A stretch of 64,000 bases of DNA from CAG-390 sp045633005 (GCA_045633005.1 JAZQXT010000007.1:62001-126000), one strand, 5' to 3'. Positions 25,101-34,107 are shown, numbered from the stretch's first letter. The notes: generated from the sequence alone by a model not told the origin. Translations and numbers: made by a program.

Positions 25101-25285
25101 GCGTAGTGTCCGTGCGGACACTACGCATCGATATAAATCCGCTAACGCGGATTTATATCATATCGAGTTTGAGCGAAGCGAAAACATATCGAATTTGCCG
25201 TAAGGCAAATATATCGAGCCGAGCGAGAGCGAGGCATATCGACATAACAAGCACCGCTTCCGCGTACGTGGATGCGGTGCTTGTT
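25101..25285 (+). repeat. Hairpin array with 25-bp period and ATATCGA separators
   Basis: No gene. The stretch is almost wholly inverted repeats: a 12-bp perfect palindrome (25101-25126), a 13-bp stem with TAAC loop (25130-25159), then three small hairpins each flanked by ATATCGA (copies at 25160, 25186, 25211 and 25236), then a 12-bp stem (25246-25257 with 25274-25285). The three small stems differ in sequence but keep pairing: 25167-25185 and 25218-25235 each have a GA/GA tandem mismatch at the same place and GAA or GAGA loops; 25193-25210 has a GTAA loop. Function unknown. Confidence 0.8.
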
Positions 25286-25288
25286 AAT

Positions 25289-25515
25289 AAAGGGGCTGTC
25301 TCAGTTAGATGCAGAAGTCGCGATTTTGCCGTCGTCGGCGTACGAGGGTACGCCAGATGGCAAAAGCGCGGCTAAAAAATACGTATAAAAAATCGAAATC
25401 CGTGAGGATTTCTACCTAAAAGACCGCTTTCTTCATCCTTTTGGACGAAAAAAACGGTCTTTTTTCTTTACTTATTTTTGTATTTTTGTTCTGCGCTAAA
25501 TGAGGCAGCCCCTTT
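25289..25515 (+). mobile_element. MITE-like element with 27-28-bp terminal inverted repeats
   Basis: A 227-bp non-coding element. Left end AAAGGGGCTGTCTCAGTTAG... (25289-25316) and the reverse complement of the right end AAAGGGGCTGCCTCATTTAG... (25489-25515) agree at about 24 positions. TA stands just outside both ends (with a one-base slip), as for IS630/Tc1-type targets. Inside are nested stems: TTTTGCC/GGCAAAA (25324-25330, 25359-25365), GGCGTAC/GTACGCC (25337-25343, 25348-25354), GAAATCC-GTGA-GGATTTC (25395-25412), and a terminator-like stem (25418-25463). No transposase gene is present, so it would need one in trans. Between its right end and addA (25516-25588) I see nothing. Confidence 0.75.
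25418..25466. terminator. Bidirectional terminator inside the MITE-like element
   Basis: AAAAGACCG (25418-25426) pairs with CGGTCTTTT (25455-25463) and T's follow on both strands. It lies downstream of both the SDR gene (plus) and addA (minus), so the inserted element may provide the terminator for both. Confidence 0.6.
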
Positions 25516-25588
25516 TATATCGTCAGCGAACGTGTTTTTGGTTTTACCTAACTTATCCTTTAGAGTGCGCTCTATCGAAATCAGCTTT

Positions 25589-28500
25589 TTATATAACGTC
25601 AAATGCGCAACCCGCGTGGAGCGAGAAGATGCACACTCTGTCGGGGCGGCGGCCCATAATGCGCTCAAGCGCGAGCGAGTAGTAGCCAAGCTGCTCGCCG
25701 TGTCGCTCCGTAAGCGTTTTCCTTGCAAGCTCGCCGTCCTTTAGCTCCTCGCGCGTAAGGCGGTCGGTCTTGTAATCGCAAAGGACTAGCCTTCCGTCCG
25801 CATCTATGAAGAACAAGTCGATAACACCCTGAACGAGCAAGCGCTCACCGTCTATCTCGCGCGAAAATTCGGGTGATGAGGTGAAATCCTTTGCATCGAG
25901 AAATACGTTGAATCTCTGCTCGCGGTATACACGTTGCGCCGCGAGAAGCTCACTCATAAGAGTGCTTCGTGCAAACGCCGCGACCTCGTCTATGCGGATA
26001 ATATCAGCCGCGCTCTGCGGTATGAAGCCCTCGGCAAGCAGTCGGTCAGCCTCGCGGCGCACCGACTCCTCGCTTTTGTCAAGGCGCGAGAAATCGCAGA
26101 ACTGCATAAATAGGTGCGTTGCCGTGCCACGCTCGGCGGCATCGTTCCCGCCGCCCATAAATCGCGGCGTTCTCGGCTCGCTCTCCTCGACCTTGCGAAG
26201 CAGCTCGGCGGTGTCGTCCGTCTGGTCAAGCGCTTCGGGATAAAGGCGCGAAACGGAGAGCTTTGCGGGTATCTGCGATATCGCGGTGTGCGGATATGCG
26301 TATTCAAGTCGGCGGCAAAGCTCTTGTCTTATAGGCTCTATCTCCGCGTCGCTTATCTCGCGGGGGATAGCGGCTTCGGGGGCGGCGTCTTCCGTTTGCT
26401 CGTTCTGAATCTGCTTGATGGTATAGCTTCCAAGCCCGCGTCCCGCTTCAAGCGCAAGCATTATCCACGCAAAGAGCGAGCGTTTTTCCGTGATAGCGGT
26501 CCTGCCGCCGAGTGCGGCGCGGCGCTTTGCAGCCGAGCGGGTGGATTCCAAAAAGTCCTTGCCGCCCGATGCCGTGATATACAGCATATCTCTTGCGCGT
26601 GTAAGCGCGACGTAAAGGATGCGAATCGCCTCGTCAACGCCGCGAGAGTCTATTTTTTCAGCCGCCGCAAGCCTTGTCGGCGTGTCAAACGTGCCAAAGC
26701 CCGATACGTCACCGAGCTTGGTCGCAATGCCCACGTCATCGTCTGCGGTAAAGAGTATTGACGGCGTGCTGTCGCGCCGCGACAGCGTGCTTGCCGTGTT
26801 TATAAAGAACACGATGGGGAATTCAAGTCCCTTCGACTTATGCACCGACATAATGTTTACCGTGTTTTCGTCGCTTATATCCTCGGTCTTTACCTCGGTG
26901 TCGTTTTCGATAATGCCGTAGACGTAGTCAACGAAATCGTGCAGGCTTTTGTACGCCGAAGCCTCGTATTTTCTTGCGTACTCGTAGAGCTGTTGCAGAT
27001 TTTTACGTCTTTCTGCGGGTGTGCGCTTGCGCGATTCGGGTGACGAGCCTGCGTATATCAACGCCCCCGTGTCCTGCCAGAGATATTTGATAAATCTGTG
27101 TACGGGCATCGACTCGGCACTAAGGCGATAGCCCTCAAGCCTTTGGCTTGCCGCAAGGCAACGAGCCGTCAGCTCGCCGTCGGGGTTATCCGCGGCGTAT
27201 TCGAGCATCGCGTCGTAAAGCGAGGTGTCATTTCTGCCAAGGCGTATTTTTACAAGGTCGGAAAGGGAAAAATTGAATATAGGCGAGCGAAGCGCCCCCG
27301 CAAGCGCAAGGTCGCGCCTCGGGTTATCGCAAGCGGAGAGAAGCGAGAGCATCAAAAGCACCTCGGCGTTTTCAAAAAGTCCGCTTCCTACGCTGTTGGC
27401 GTAGCGTATGCCCTCGCGTGCGAGTGCCTCCGCCATTTTCGTGCAGGTGGAGTTGGAGCGCGCAAGCACCGCGATGTCGCAGGGTCTTATTTTTTTGCCG
27501 TCGGGCAGATATCCGTGCGCCACGAGCTGTTTTATCTCGGAAATAACGAAGGCTATCTCCGCCTCAAGTCCCGTACTGCTTTCCTCATCGGCGGCTTCGG
27601 CGTCCTCAGCGCTGTCATCTGTTTTTTTCTTTTCGCGCTCCGCCACGGCAATGCACACGGGCAGGTCGCCGCCCGCGCCGCGCGAGAAGCGCAGGTCGTC
27701 CTCGGACAGATAGCCGATACCCGCATCTGACACGCCCTTTTCGGATTCGCAAAACAGGTACGAGCAAACGCCGTTGGTAAAGTCTATTACGTTTTTGGAG
27801 CAACGGAAGTTCTCCGACATAAAGAGCGAGCAGGGCGCGCCGCCGTCGGATTTTTCGTCGTACATAGGAAAGCTCGTTCTGTATGCGGCAAACACCGCGG
27901 GCTCAGCCTGACGGAACGAGTAAATACTCTGCTTGATATCACCGACGAGGAAGAGATTGTTGCGGCTTATCGCGCGGAATATCTCGTCCTGAATAACGTC
28001 GGTGTCCTGATATTCATCGACGAAAACATGCGAAAACTTCTTGCTTTCCTCAACGGCAAGGCGCGTCGGCTTGCCGTCCTCGCCTATGAAAAGGCTTCTG
28101 ACAAATCGGCGCAGGTCGGAAAACTCGCACACCGAAAGCGCAAGCTTTTCCTCGCGGTAGGCGGCGCTGAAATTGCCCATAAGCTCGGCGAGCATACGGC
28201 AGACCCACGCGCTTTTTTTCATTATCCACGGCAGGTCATCCTCGTTGAATGCGAAAAATCCGCTCTTTAGCTTAAGTATATAGTCCTTTAGTGCGTCTCT
28301 TTCTTCCTTTACAGCCTCGGTTATATCGTTTTTTCCCTTAACCGAGCCTATTTTCATAGGCTTGTAATCAAGCAGTCGGCAATGCGCGGCGGTGTAGTTC
28401 TTGCTTTGAAGATGCGTAAGTATCTCCTTTAAGCACTCGCAGTCGTCGTTTATTGCGGCGCGGCGCGGCTCTGCTTCGGAGTTTGCGTCAATGAGGCGCA

Positions 28501-29203
28501 GGGCGGCTTCTCCGCGTGCGATATAAGCCGTAACGGCTTCCGTGCAGGTCTTTAGCATCGAGCGTCCCGCGCGGCTTTCGAAAAACGGCAGCTCTGCTTC
28601 CTTTTCGTAAAGCTCGGCGCAATTTTCAAGATATTTTACGCCGTCTGGAACTGCTCCAAGCTTTTCGTAAACGTCAAGGAGCGTTTGGGCAAGCCTTGCG
28701 TCGCTTCGGGCGGTGGTCAGCTCGTCGCAAAACGCGCCGAAGTCCTCGTGCGTGGAGTACGCCCTGTCGATAACGGCGTTCATCAGCGAAAGGCGCATCG
28801 GCGCAAGCTCGCTCTCATCTGCAAGGCGGAAGGATGAGGATATTCCGAGGCGTTGGAAATTCGCGTCAACTATGCTCTTGTAATAGGAGTCGATGGTGCA
28901 TATCTTCGCACTTCCCACGGACGTAAGCTGGCGGGAAAGGTGGCGGTTTGAGCGGTCTTGTGCAAGTGCCTCGGTCAGCGCTTTGGTTATCCTTGCTTTA
29001 AGCTCGCCCGCCGCCTTGCGCGTAAAGGTAACTATCAGCATATCGGAAACGTCGGCGGGGGCGTTCTCCTCGGTAAGCAGGGAGATTATTCTTTTTGTCA
29101 GCGTGGCAGTTTTGCCCGAGCCCGCGGCGGCAGAAACGAGAATGCTTCTGTCGCGCAGGTCAACGGCAAGCCGTTGCGCTTTCGTCAGCTTTATTTCACT
29201 CAT
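25589..29203 (-). CDS. addA: AddA subunit of the AddAB helicase-nuclease
   Basis: A 1204-residue UvrD-type helicase with a C-terminal nuclease. Walker A AAAGSGKT at about 25-32, DEYQDTD motif II, VHKSKGLEFPIV and ALTRARDMLYI late helicase motifs, and the PD-(D/E)xK nuclease at about 1120-1150 (GVIDLFFIDADGRLVLCDYKTD). With AddB it resects double-strand breaks up to a Chi site for RecA-dependent repair. ATG at 29203 has AGGAGG before it and lies 12 bases after addB. Length is normal (about 1230 in Bacillus). It is the last gene of the minus-strand queG-addB-addA operon. Confidence 0.97.
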   Translation of the reverse strand: MSEIKLTKAQRLAVDLRDRSILVSAAAGSGKTATLTKRIISLLTEENAPADVSDMLIVTFTRKAAGELKARITKALTEALAQDRSNRHLSRQLTSVGSAKICTIDSYYKSIVDANFQRLGISSSFRLADESELAPMRLSLMNAVIDRAYSTHEDFGAFCDELTTARSDARLAQTLLDVYEKLGAVPDGVKYLENCAELYEKEAELPFFESRAGRSMLKTCTEAVTAYIARGEAALRLIDANSEAEPRRAAINDDCECLKEILTHLQSKNYTAAHCRLLDYKPMKIGSVKGKNDITEAVKEERDALKDYILKLKSGFFAFNEDDLPWIMKKSAWVCRMLAELMGNFSAAYREEKLALSVCEFSDLRRFVRSLFIGEDGKPTRLAVEESKKFSHVFVDEYQDTDVIQDEIFRAISRNNLFLVGDIKQSIYSFRQAEPAVFAAYRTSFPMYDEKSDGGAPCSLFMSENFRCSKNVIDFTNGVCSYLFCESEKGVSDAGIGYLSEDDLRFSRGAGGDLPVCIAVAEREKKKTDDSAEDAEAADEESSTGLEAEIAFVISEIKQLVAHGYLPDGKKIRPCDIAVLARSNSTCTKMAEALAREGIRYANSVGSGLFENAEVLLMLSLLSACDNPRRDLALAGALRSPIFNFSLSDLVKIRLGRNDTSLYDAMLEYAADNPDGELTARCLAASQRLEGYRLSAESMPVHRFIKYLWQDTGALIYAGSSPESRKRTPAERRKNLQQLYEYARKYEASAYKSLHDFVDYVYGIIENDTEVKTEDISDENTVNIMSVHKSKGLEFPIVFFINTASTLSRRDSTPSILFTADDDVGIATKLGDVSGFGTFDTPTRLAAAEKIDSRGVDEAIRILYVALTRARDMLYITASGGKDFLESTRSAAKRRAALGGRTAITEKRSLFAWIMLALEAGRGLGSYTIKQIQNEQTEDAAPEAAIPREISDAEIEPIRQELCRRLEYAYPHTAISQIPAKLSVSRLYPEALDQTDDTAELLRKVEESEPRTPRFMGGGNDAAERGTATHLFMQFCDFSRLDKSEESVRREADRLLAEGFIPQSAADIIRIDEVAAFARSTLMSELLAAQRVYREQRFNVFLDAKDFTSSPEFSREIDGERLLVQGVIDLFFIDADGRLVLCDYKTDRLTREELKDGELARKTLTERHGEQLGYYSLALERIMGRRPDRVCIFSLHAGCAFDVI

Positions 29204-29215
29204 TTTCTGCCTCCT

Positions 29216-32200
29216 TTAATAGCTTTGGTCTTTGCTTTTTTTAGCCGCGCGGCATATCATATTGTATTCGCAGTATTTGCAATCGCCCTTTTCGGCAGGG
29301 CGGGCTTGCGCTTTGCCGCCGCGCATATCCTCCGCCACTTCTTTAAGTATATTTTTGATTTTTTCGTTAAGGTAATTAAACGCATCCTCGGTAAGCGTCG
29401 TCGGCTTTTGCGCTCTGCCCGTAGCCATAAGATAGCGTTTGTTTTCAGAGCGGCTAACAGCCGCGAGCACGTCGGGCTCGTCAAGTATCAGTCCGCTCCG
29501 CTTGAATTCGCGGAATACGTTTGCCTTCACCGCATCGGCGCTCGTGCTACCGCTTACCTCCGTGCGCTCGGAGCTTGCGCTGAGATACGATATTACGGCG
29601 GGAACGCTGTTTCCGCCGTAGGATGCGTCGGTCAGCGCGTAAATGTACAGCAGGAGCTGTAGATTTTTCTTTTTGTCGATGTCGTTTATTGAAAATACCT
29701 TTTTGCCCGTTTTGTAGTCGACGGCTCGCAGATAGACCTTGTCGCCGTGGCGGAAGACGTCAACTCGGTCGATCTTACCGTTCAGCACTACGCTTCCGCC
29801 ATCCGAAAGGGGAATTTTGGGCGAGGGAATGCCGTGACCGATGGAAAGCTCAAACGCCTCGGGGCGAAAATCGCTGTCGGAAAGCTCGCCCTCGATGTCC
29901 TCTATGATGAGAGAGGCGAGACGGCACAGGCGGTGGGTCATATATTTTACCCTGTGTCCCATATCGCTTGGTAGGTTCTCGGCGGCAAATTCTGCGGTGT
30001 GCTTTTCGATAATTGCCGCTTTTTCCTCGGCGCTTGGAAACTTACCGCCGCGGCGAAGAAATACTTCCATAAGATATTTTTCAAGGATGAAGTGAACGAA
30101 CGTGCCTATTATGTCCGAGCTGAATTCCGCCTTTTTGCCGCTGTCGAGGGCGAGCAGATATTTACAGCAATAGGCAAAATGGCATTTTGCAAAGCTTTCA
30201 AGCTTTGTTTGGCTCAGGACGACGTCCTTGCCGTATATAAGCCTTGAAACGTCGGGGTTGATGCCGTCGCTTTCCGCGCTTATCGGAACGCCGCGCTCCG
30301 TTTCGCCGCCAAGTGCGCGCTTTATAGCCTCGCCCTCGGCAGTTCCGTCAAGCAGAGTGGCGTATTCGGCGGCGGCTTCGGTGGTGCGGATGCGGTCGAA
30401 GAGATGCTCCGTCGTGTTTTTTATTTCGGCGTGTTGGCACACGTCGCAAAGCCGCACGAATGCGACCGATGGGGTACTGCCCGCGCGTGTGTACGCTATC
30501 AGCTTGTCCGAGGCAGAGCCGACGGCGCGGCGGAAGAAGAAAAGCTCCTCGGCGCTGTCCTGCTCGCGCCCACCCGAAATGGGGAGCGAGAGAGCGATAA
30601 GCTCCTCGCGCTCGGCGGCTGAAAGCAGACCGCCGCCCGTAGCCGCGGCGGGAAATTCGCCGTCGCAAGCTCCGAGGATGATAACTGCCTTTACGCCCGA
30701 GGCGCGTATCATATTTGCGCTTCCCACGCTTACCTCGTCGCTTGAGGTGGGGATGCTTCCCATCTGCGTTTGCTCAAGCAGGGTACTAAGCGCAAAGGAA
30801 AACTCGGCGATATCGGGCTTTTTGCCGTCGCCAAAGCAATCGCAAAGCTCGTCAAGCACCGTAAGGAATGCGTCGTAGCTTCGCGCGGTCTCGGCGGATT
30901 CTCTGGCGCGGTCGGAGGAAAGCTCGCGCACGGCAAGCTCCTTTAGCTTTTTGGGTGCGCCCGACGCTTCGATATAGCCGACGGTCGCGCGGCAAAGCTC
31001 GGCACAGCTCGTTGCGGCGTTGATCTCCGCAAAATATTTTTTCAAGCCTTCAAGCAAAAACGTATGTACCTTATTTGCGGCGGCAAGCTTTTCCTCGCCG
31101 CGCGGGGTAAGTACGGCTTTATAGCCGTCGGGGTTCATAGTCCATTCGCCCTCGGCGGCAAGCTTTTTGCCGCTTATGCTCCATTTTGCGGTATATTCTT
31201 CAAACAGGTCGGCATCCTTCGTTGAAATATCAAGCATTCCCGTTTTCAGATGAGCGATAACGTCCTCGCGCTTCCAGCCGAATTGCTTGATGCGCAAGGC
31301 GGAGAGTATGAGGCGCGACAGCGGGCTTGTGGAAAGGTCGCGCTTTTCGGAAAAATAGTACGGCACGCCCATCGTTTCAAGCGCGGTGTCGAGTATTCCG
31401 CGATATTTCGTTGCGTCACGCGCGATAACGGCGATATCCTTACAGCGGTATCCGTCCTCAAGGAGCGCGCGTATGCGTGCCGCCGCGGCTTCCGCCTCGT
31501 CGTAGATATCGACCGCTTGCCAAAGCTCAACGCTTCCGTCGTCCTCGCCGTTAGGGAGAGCGATATCCTCGTCCATTTGCCACAGCTTTTCGGTAAGGAG
31601 CTTTAGCGTTTGCGAGCTTGCACGGTGATTTTCGCCAAGCGTCAGCGTTTCCACCTCGCCGCCAAAGCCTGCGGCATCGGCGCGAAGCTTGTCCGAGTAG
31701 CTTTTTATCGACGCGGTATCTATGCCACGGTAGGTGGGGTGGGGCAGAGGAACGGTTGCGGTAAAGCACTCCGCCTCGCTCATAATGCGGCGGAGCACGG
31801 CGTGCTCCTGCCCCGTAAGGCTGTAAAAGGAGTCGAGATAAACGTGCATTCCCGAAAAATATCCGCGTGCGGAGGTGTCAAGCATTTCGCAAAGGCGGTC
31901 AAGGTCGCTCGTGGGGTCGGCATGGCTTTGCGAGAGCAAAAGTCGGTACGCCGCGCTGACGGTGGCTATGTCCGACAGCTTACGGCGAAGCGTGGAGTCG
32001 GGCATATCCTTGCAAAAGCGCTCAAGCTCCTCGGGCGAGATGCCCGACGAGGAAAGCTCCTTCGATATGGAAAGCATCGTTGCGGGCAGGGAGCGGTCGC
32101 TCGCCGCGCGGTCGTGATATTCCGAAAGCATTGGGGCGCATTGACACAGCGCACGCCACATCATAAGGGTGCGCTGACCTGCGCTTGCGTAGTTGTATAT

Positions 32201-32434
32201 AAGTCCGCCCGTCCTTCTAAATACGCGGTTGGCAAGACGGGAAAAGTTCAGTACCTCGATATTTAACTGCGCCGAGGCGGGCAGGCGTTCAAGAAGCTCG
32301 CGTTCCGCGGCAACCGTTTGCTGTTCGGGAACGATGAGTATTGCCGACACGCCCTCGCGGGCGTCTTTTTCAAGGCAGGAAAGGATATATTCGCTTTTTC
32401 CGCTTCCGATATCGCCGTAGATAAGCTTGACCAT
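29216..32434 (-). CDS. addB: AddB subunit of the AddAB helicase-nuclease
   Basis: A 1072-residue AddB. The inactive-helicase-like part begins with Walker A GDIGSGKS at 7-14 and includes the Chi-recognition region. The C-terminal nuclease with its iron-sulfur cluster shows one Cys group in CHFAYCC near residue 750 and three Cys in CKYCEYNMIC close to the end, the usual 1+3 arrangement; the nuclease motif GKIDRVD...AVDYKTGKK is intact. The start ATG at 32434 is preferred because GGGAG lies six bases before it; an upstream TTG at 32452 in the same frame would include that site. Order addB-addA is the normal one. Confidence 0.96.
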   Translation of the reverse strand: MVKLIYGDIGSGKSEYILSCLEKDAREGVSAILIVPEQQTVAAERELLERLPASAQLNIEVLNFSRLANRVFRRTGGLIYNYASAGQRTLMMWRALCQCAPMLSEYHDRAASDRSLPATMLSISKELSSSGISPEELERFCKDMPDSTLRRKLSDIATVSAAYRLLLSQSHADPTSDLDRLCEMLDTSARGYFSGMHVYLDSFYSLTGQEHAVLRRIMSEAECFTATVPLPHPTYRGIDTASIKSYSDKLRADAAGFGGEVETLTLGENHRASSQTLKLLTEKLWQMDEDIALPNGEDDGSVELWQAVDIYDEAEAAAARIRALLEDGYRCKDIAVIARDATKYRGILDTALETMGVPYYFSEKRDLSTSPLSRLILSALRIKQFGWKREDVIAHLKTGMLDISTKDADLFEEYTAKWSISGKKLAAEGEWTMNPDGYKAVLTPRGEEKLAAANKVHTFLLEGLKKYFAEINAATSCAELCRATVGYIEASGAPKKLKELAVRELSSDRARESAETARSYDAFLTVLDELCDCFGDGKKPDIAEFSFALSTLLEQTQMGSIPTSSDEVSVGSANMIRASGVKAVIILGACDGEFPAAATGGGLLSAAEREELIALSLPISGGREQDSAEELFFFRRAVGSASDKLIAYTRAGSTPSVAFVRLCDVCQHAEIKNTTEHLFDRIRTTEAAAEYATLLDGTAEGEAIKRALGGETERGVPISAESDGINPDVSRLIYGKDVVLSQTKLESFAKCHFAYCCKYLLALDSGKKAEFSSDIIGTFVHFILEKYLMEVFLRRGGKFPSAEEKAAIIEKHTAEFAAENLPSDMGHRVKYMTHRLCRLASLIIEDIEGELSDSDFRPEAFELSIGHGIPSPKIPLSDGGSVVLNGKIDRVDVFRHGDKVYLRAVDYKTGKKVFSINDIDKKKNLQLLLYIYALTDASYGGNSVPAVISYLSASSERTEVSGSTSADAVKANVFREFKRSGLILDEPDVLAAVSRSENKRYLMATGRAQKPTTLTEDAFNYLNEKIKNILKEVAEDMRGGKAQARPAEKGDCKYCEYNMICRAAKKSKDQSY

Positions 32435-32448
32435 TTTGTTCTCCCAAA

Positions 32449-33129
32449 TCAAAGATAGATATTGATTCTGTCCTTCGAGTTTTTGAAATATTTTTTGTTA
32501 AGAATGAAATAAAGTCCGCGCCCGACGAATAAAACGGAGTCGGACCTTGTTTTTTGCTTATGCACCGTTGGGGTTACGGCAAGCACCGTGTAGCCCTCCG
32601 CCGCAAGATATTCCGCCGTCGATATGGCAGAGGTACAGCCCGTGCACAGATTTAGGGGCAGAAATATCACGGCAACGCGCTCGTTGTACTCACGCTTCAG
32701 CCGCGCACCGATGCGCCGCAGTTGCAGGGCTCCGCGTATCGCGGCAACGATGCCGACGATAATGATAACGGGCAGAGCGATCACGGCAAGCGCGGCAAAA
32801 ACGATGAAAGTGGTTCCCGTTTGCACTACCGCAAATATCCACCCGATGATCTGAAAAATGACGGATATCAGGCGAAAACGGCGAAAGACTATGAGAAATC
32901 TTTCCCAAAGTCCGTATACCGTGGTGTCCTTTATTACCGTTAGTAAAAAGGAGAAATAATTATTTTTCGCATATCGGCGCGGGGAAGCCGCCGCTTCGGC
33001 GGCGCGCCATTGCGCCGACTTGCGCCCTGCGTGGCGCAAAGACGCAAGCTGATGCTCCTTGCGCTCTATCTCGGCGCGTAATCGCTTCTCCTCGCGTTCC
33101 AAAAAGGTATCTCTTGAAAGCTTTGACAT
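32449..33129 (-). CDS. Uncharacterised membrane protein in the addAB operon
   Basis: A 226-residue protein I do not recognise. Residues 1-45 are charged and predicted coiled coil (FLEREEKRLRAEIERKEHQ). Two hydrophobic spans follow at about 80-150 (SVIFQIIGWIFAVV and FIVFAALAVIALPVIIIVGIVAAI). The C-terminal about 75 residues are soluble, with alternating strand-helix-strand (RVAVIFLPL, STAEYLAAEG, YTVLAVTP) and a final GLYFILNKKYF. ATG at 33129 is chosen because AAGGA lies five bases upstream; a TTG at 33174 would overlap the queG-like gene. It sits 22 bases after that gene and 14 before addB, so it shares their transcript. Confidence 0.75.
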   Translation of the reverse strand: MSKLSRDTFLEREEKRLRAEIERKEHQLASLRHAGRKSAQWRAAEAAASPRRYAKNNYFSFLLTVIKDTTVYGLWERFLIVFRRFRLISVIFQIIGWIFAVVQTGTTFIVFAALAVIALPVIIIVGIVAAIRGALQLRRIGARLKREYNERVAVIFLPLNLCTGCTSAISTAEYLAAEGYTVLAVTPTVHKQKTRSDSVLFVGRGLYFILNKKYFKNSKDRINIYL

Positions 33130-33151
33130 TTGTTTCCTTAAAGCTGTTGCG

Positions 33152-33964
33152 TTAATTTTTTGAGTTTTTCTCAAAAAGAGTCAAATTCCGTGAAAACACG
33201 TCCTTGCCACGCCACGAATACGCTCTGTCGGCAAAGCCGTCGCTATCGACTACGCTCTTGTCGGGTATGGGTATCGCGCGCGAGTTGAACCACGCGCTGT
33301 CCGTGTAAAGCGTGCCTTCCTTTTTGGCTTTCAGGGTGTGCGGGCATACGTTCTGGCAGATATCACAGCCCCAAGCCGTGCCGTGCTTTAGCATCAAGGC
33401 TTGCTCCTCGTCGGTGAGCGCACCCTTCTTTTGAGTTACGGCGGACAGGCATTCGCCGCCGTTTTTCAGCCTCGTCGGGCAGGCGCGCACGCACGCGCCG
33501 CACCCCTCGCAGTACATCACCTCGCGGCGCGTTGGCTCAACGGGCATATCTGAAAAAACGCCGAAAATGAATACGAATGACGAATATTTCGGCGTTATCA
33601 GGAGTCCGTGCTTGCCAATAACGCCAAGCCCCGCGCGTGCGGCGGCATCGACCTCGGCTATGGGCGAGTGGTCGCCGTAAAGCGCAAAGCGGCGGTGGGG
33701 ATATAGCTTCCTCGCTTCGGTAAGGAATTTTTCAGCCAGCTTTTTTTGCGCAAGATGATAGTCGGGAGCTACCGCGTAGGCGGACACGATGCGCTCGCCG
33801 TCGCAATGCGCGGTGTAGTACGGCATAGTCGCCATAATAACGCTTTGCGGCTCGAAATCAAACCGCGACAGAAGACGGGGATTTATTATCTTGCACTCCG
33901 AAATGCTCAAGGCGGCGGCATCCGCCGCGCCGACGGAGAGTAGAAGTCTTATCAAATTTTCCAC
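33152..33964 (-). CDS. QueG-like iron-sulfur reductase (epoxyqueuosine reductase family)
   Basis: A 270-residue protein with the cobalamin/Fe-S fold of epoxyqueuosine reductase. Two [4Fe-4S] sites: C152, C155, C158 (CEGCGACVRACP) with C207, and C200, C203 with C162; C172 lies in the ECLSAVTQKKG block typical of QueG. The N-terminal domain has AEVDAAARAGLGVIGKHGLLITPKYSSFVF, the family active-site region. QueG makes queuosine in tRNA. At 270 residues it is shorter than QueG (about 380, with HEAT repeats) and fits the short QueG-like Clostridia form; exact substrate is unproven. Start is GTG at 33964 after AAAGGAG. Confidence 0.8.
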   Translation of the reverse strand: MENLIRLLLSVGAADAAALSISECKIINPRLLSRFDFEPQSVIMATMPYYTAHCDGERIVSAYAVAPDYHLAQKKLAEKFLTEARKLYPHRRFALYGDHSPIAEVDAAARAGLGVIGKHGLLITPKYSSFVFIFGVFSDMPVEPTRREVMYCEGCGACVRACPTRLKNGGECLSAVTQKKGALTDEEQALMLKHGTAWGCDICQNVCPHTLKAKKEGTLYTDSAWFNSRAIPIPDKSVVDSDGFADRAYSWRGKDVFSRNLTLFEKNSKN

Positions 33965-33995
33965 GGTGCGCTCCTTTCTACGGTCGTTTTAATAT

Positions 33996-34024
33996 ATTAT
34001 ATCATATTTTCTTTTATTATACAA
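33996..34024 (-). promoter_or_regulatory. Promoter of the queG-addAB operon
   Basis: On the minus strand: TTGTAT (34024-34019), 17 bp, TATAAT (34001-33996), with TGA before the -10. Confidence 0.75.
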
Positions 34025-34101
34025 CTAAAAAACGAGGCGCGAAAAAAGTATATTTTATAGACTTTTTTTCACTTCGTCAAGAAATCTTCACAAAAGTGAT
34101 G

Positions 34102-34107
34102 TATAAT
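34102..34107 (+). promoter_or_regulatory. -10 element of the htrA operon
   Basis: TATAAT at 34102-34107, 29 bases before the htrA start. No good -35 is found 16-18 bp upstream, as expected if an activator (for example the response regulator of the same operon) is needed; that last point is inference. Confidence 0.5.

Noticed and set aside
25160..25242. Short CRISPR array suggested by the regular 25-bp spacing
   Set aside because: The constant part is only 7 bp, the variable parts are themselves hairpins, and no cas gene is near.
25468..25728. 86-codon minus-strand frame across the MITE right end and the addA end
   Set aside because: It runs antisense-frame through addA and the inverted repeat, has no ribosome site and no recognisable domain.
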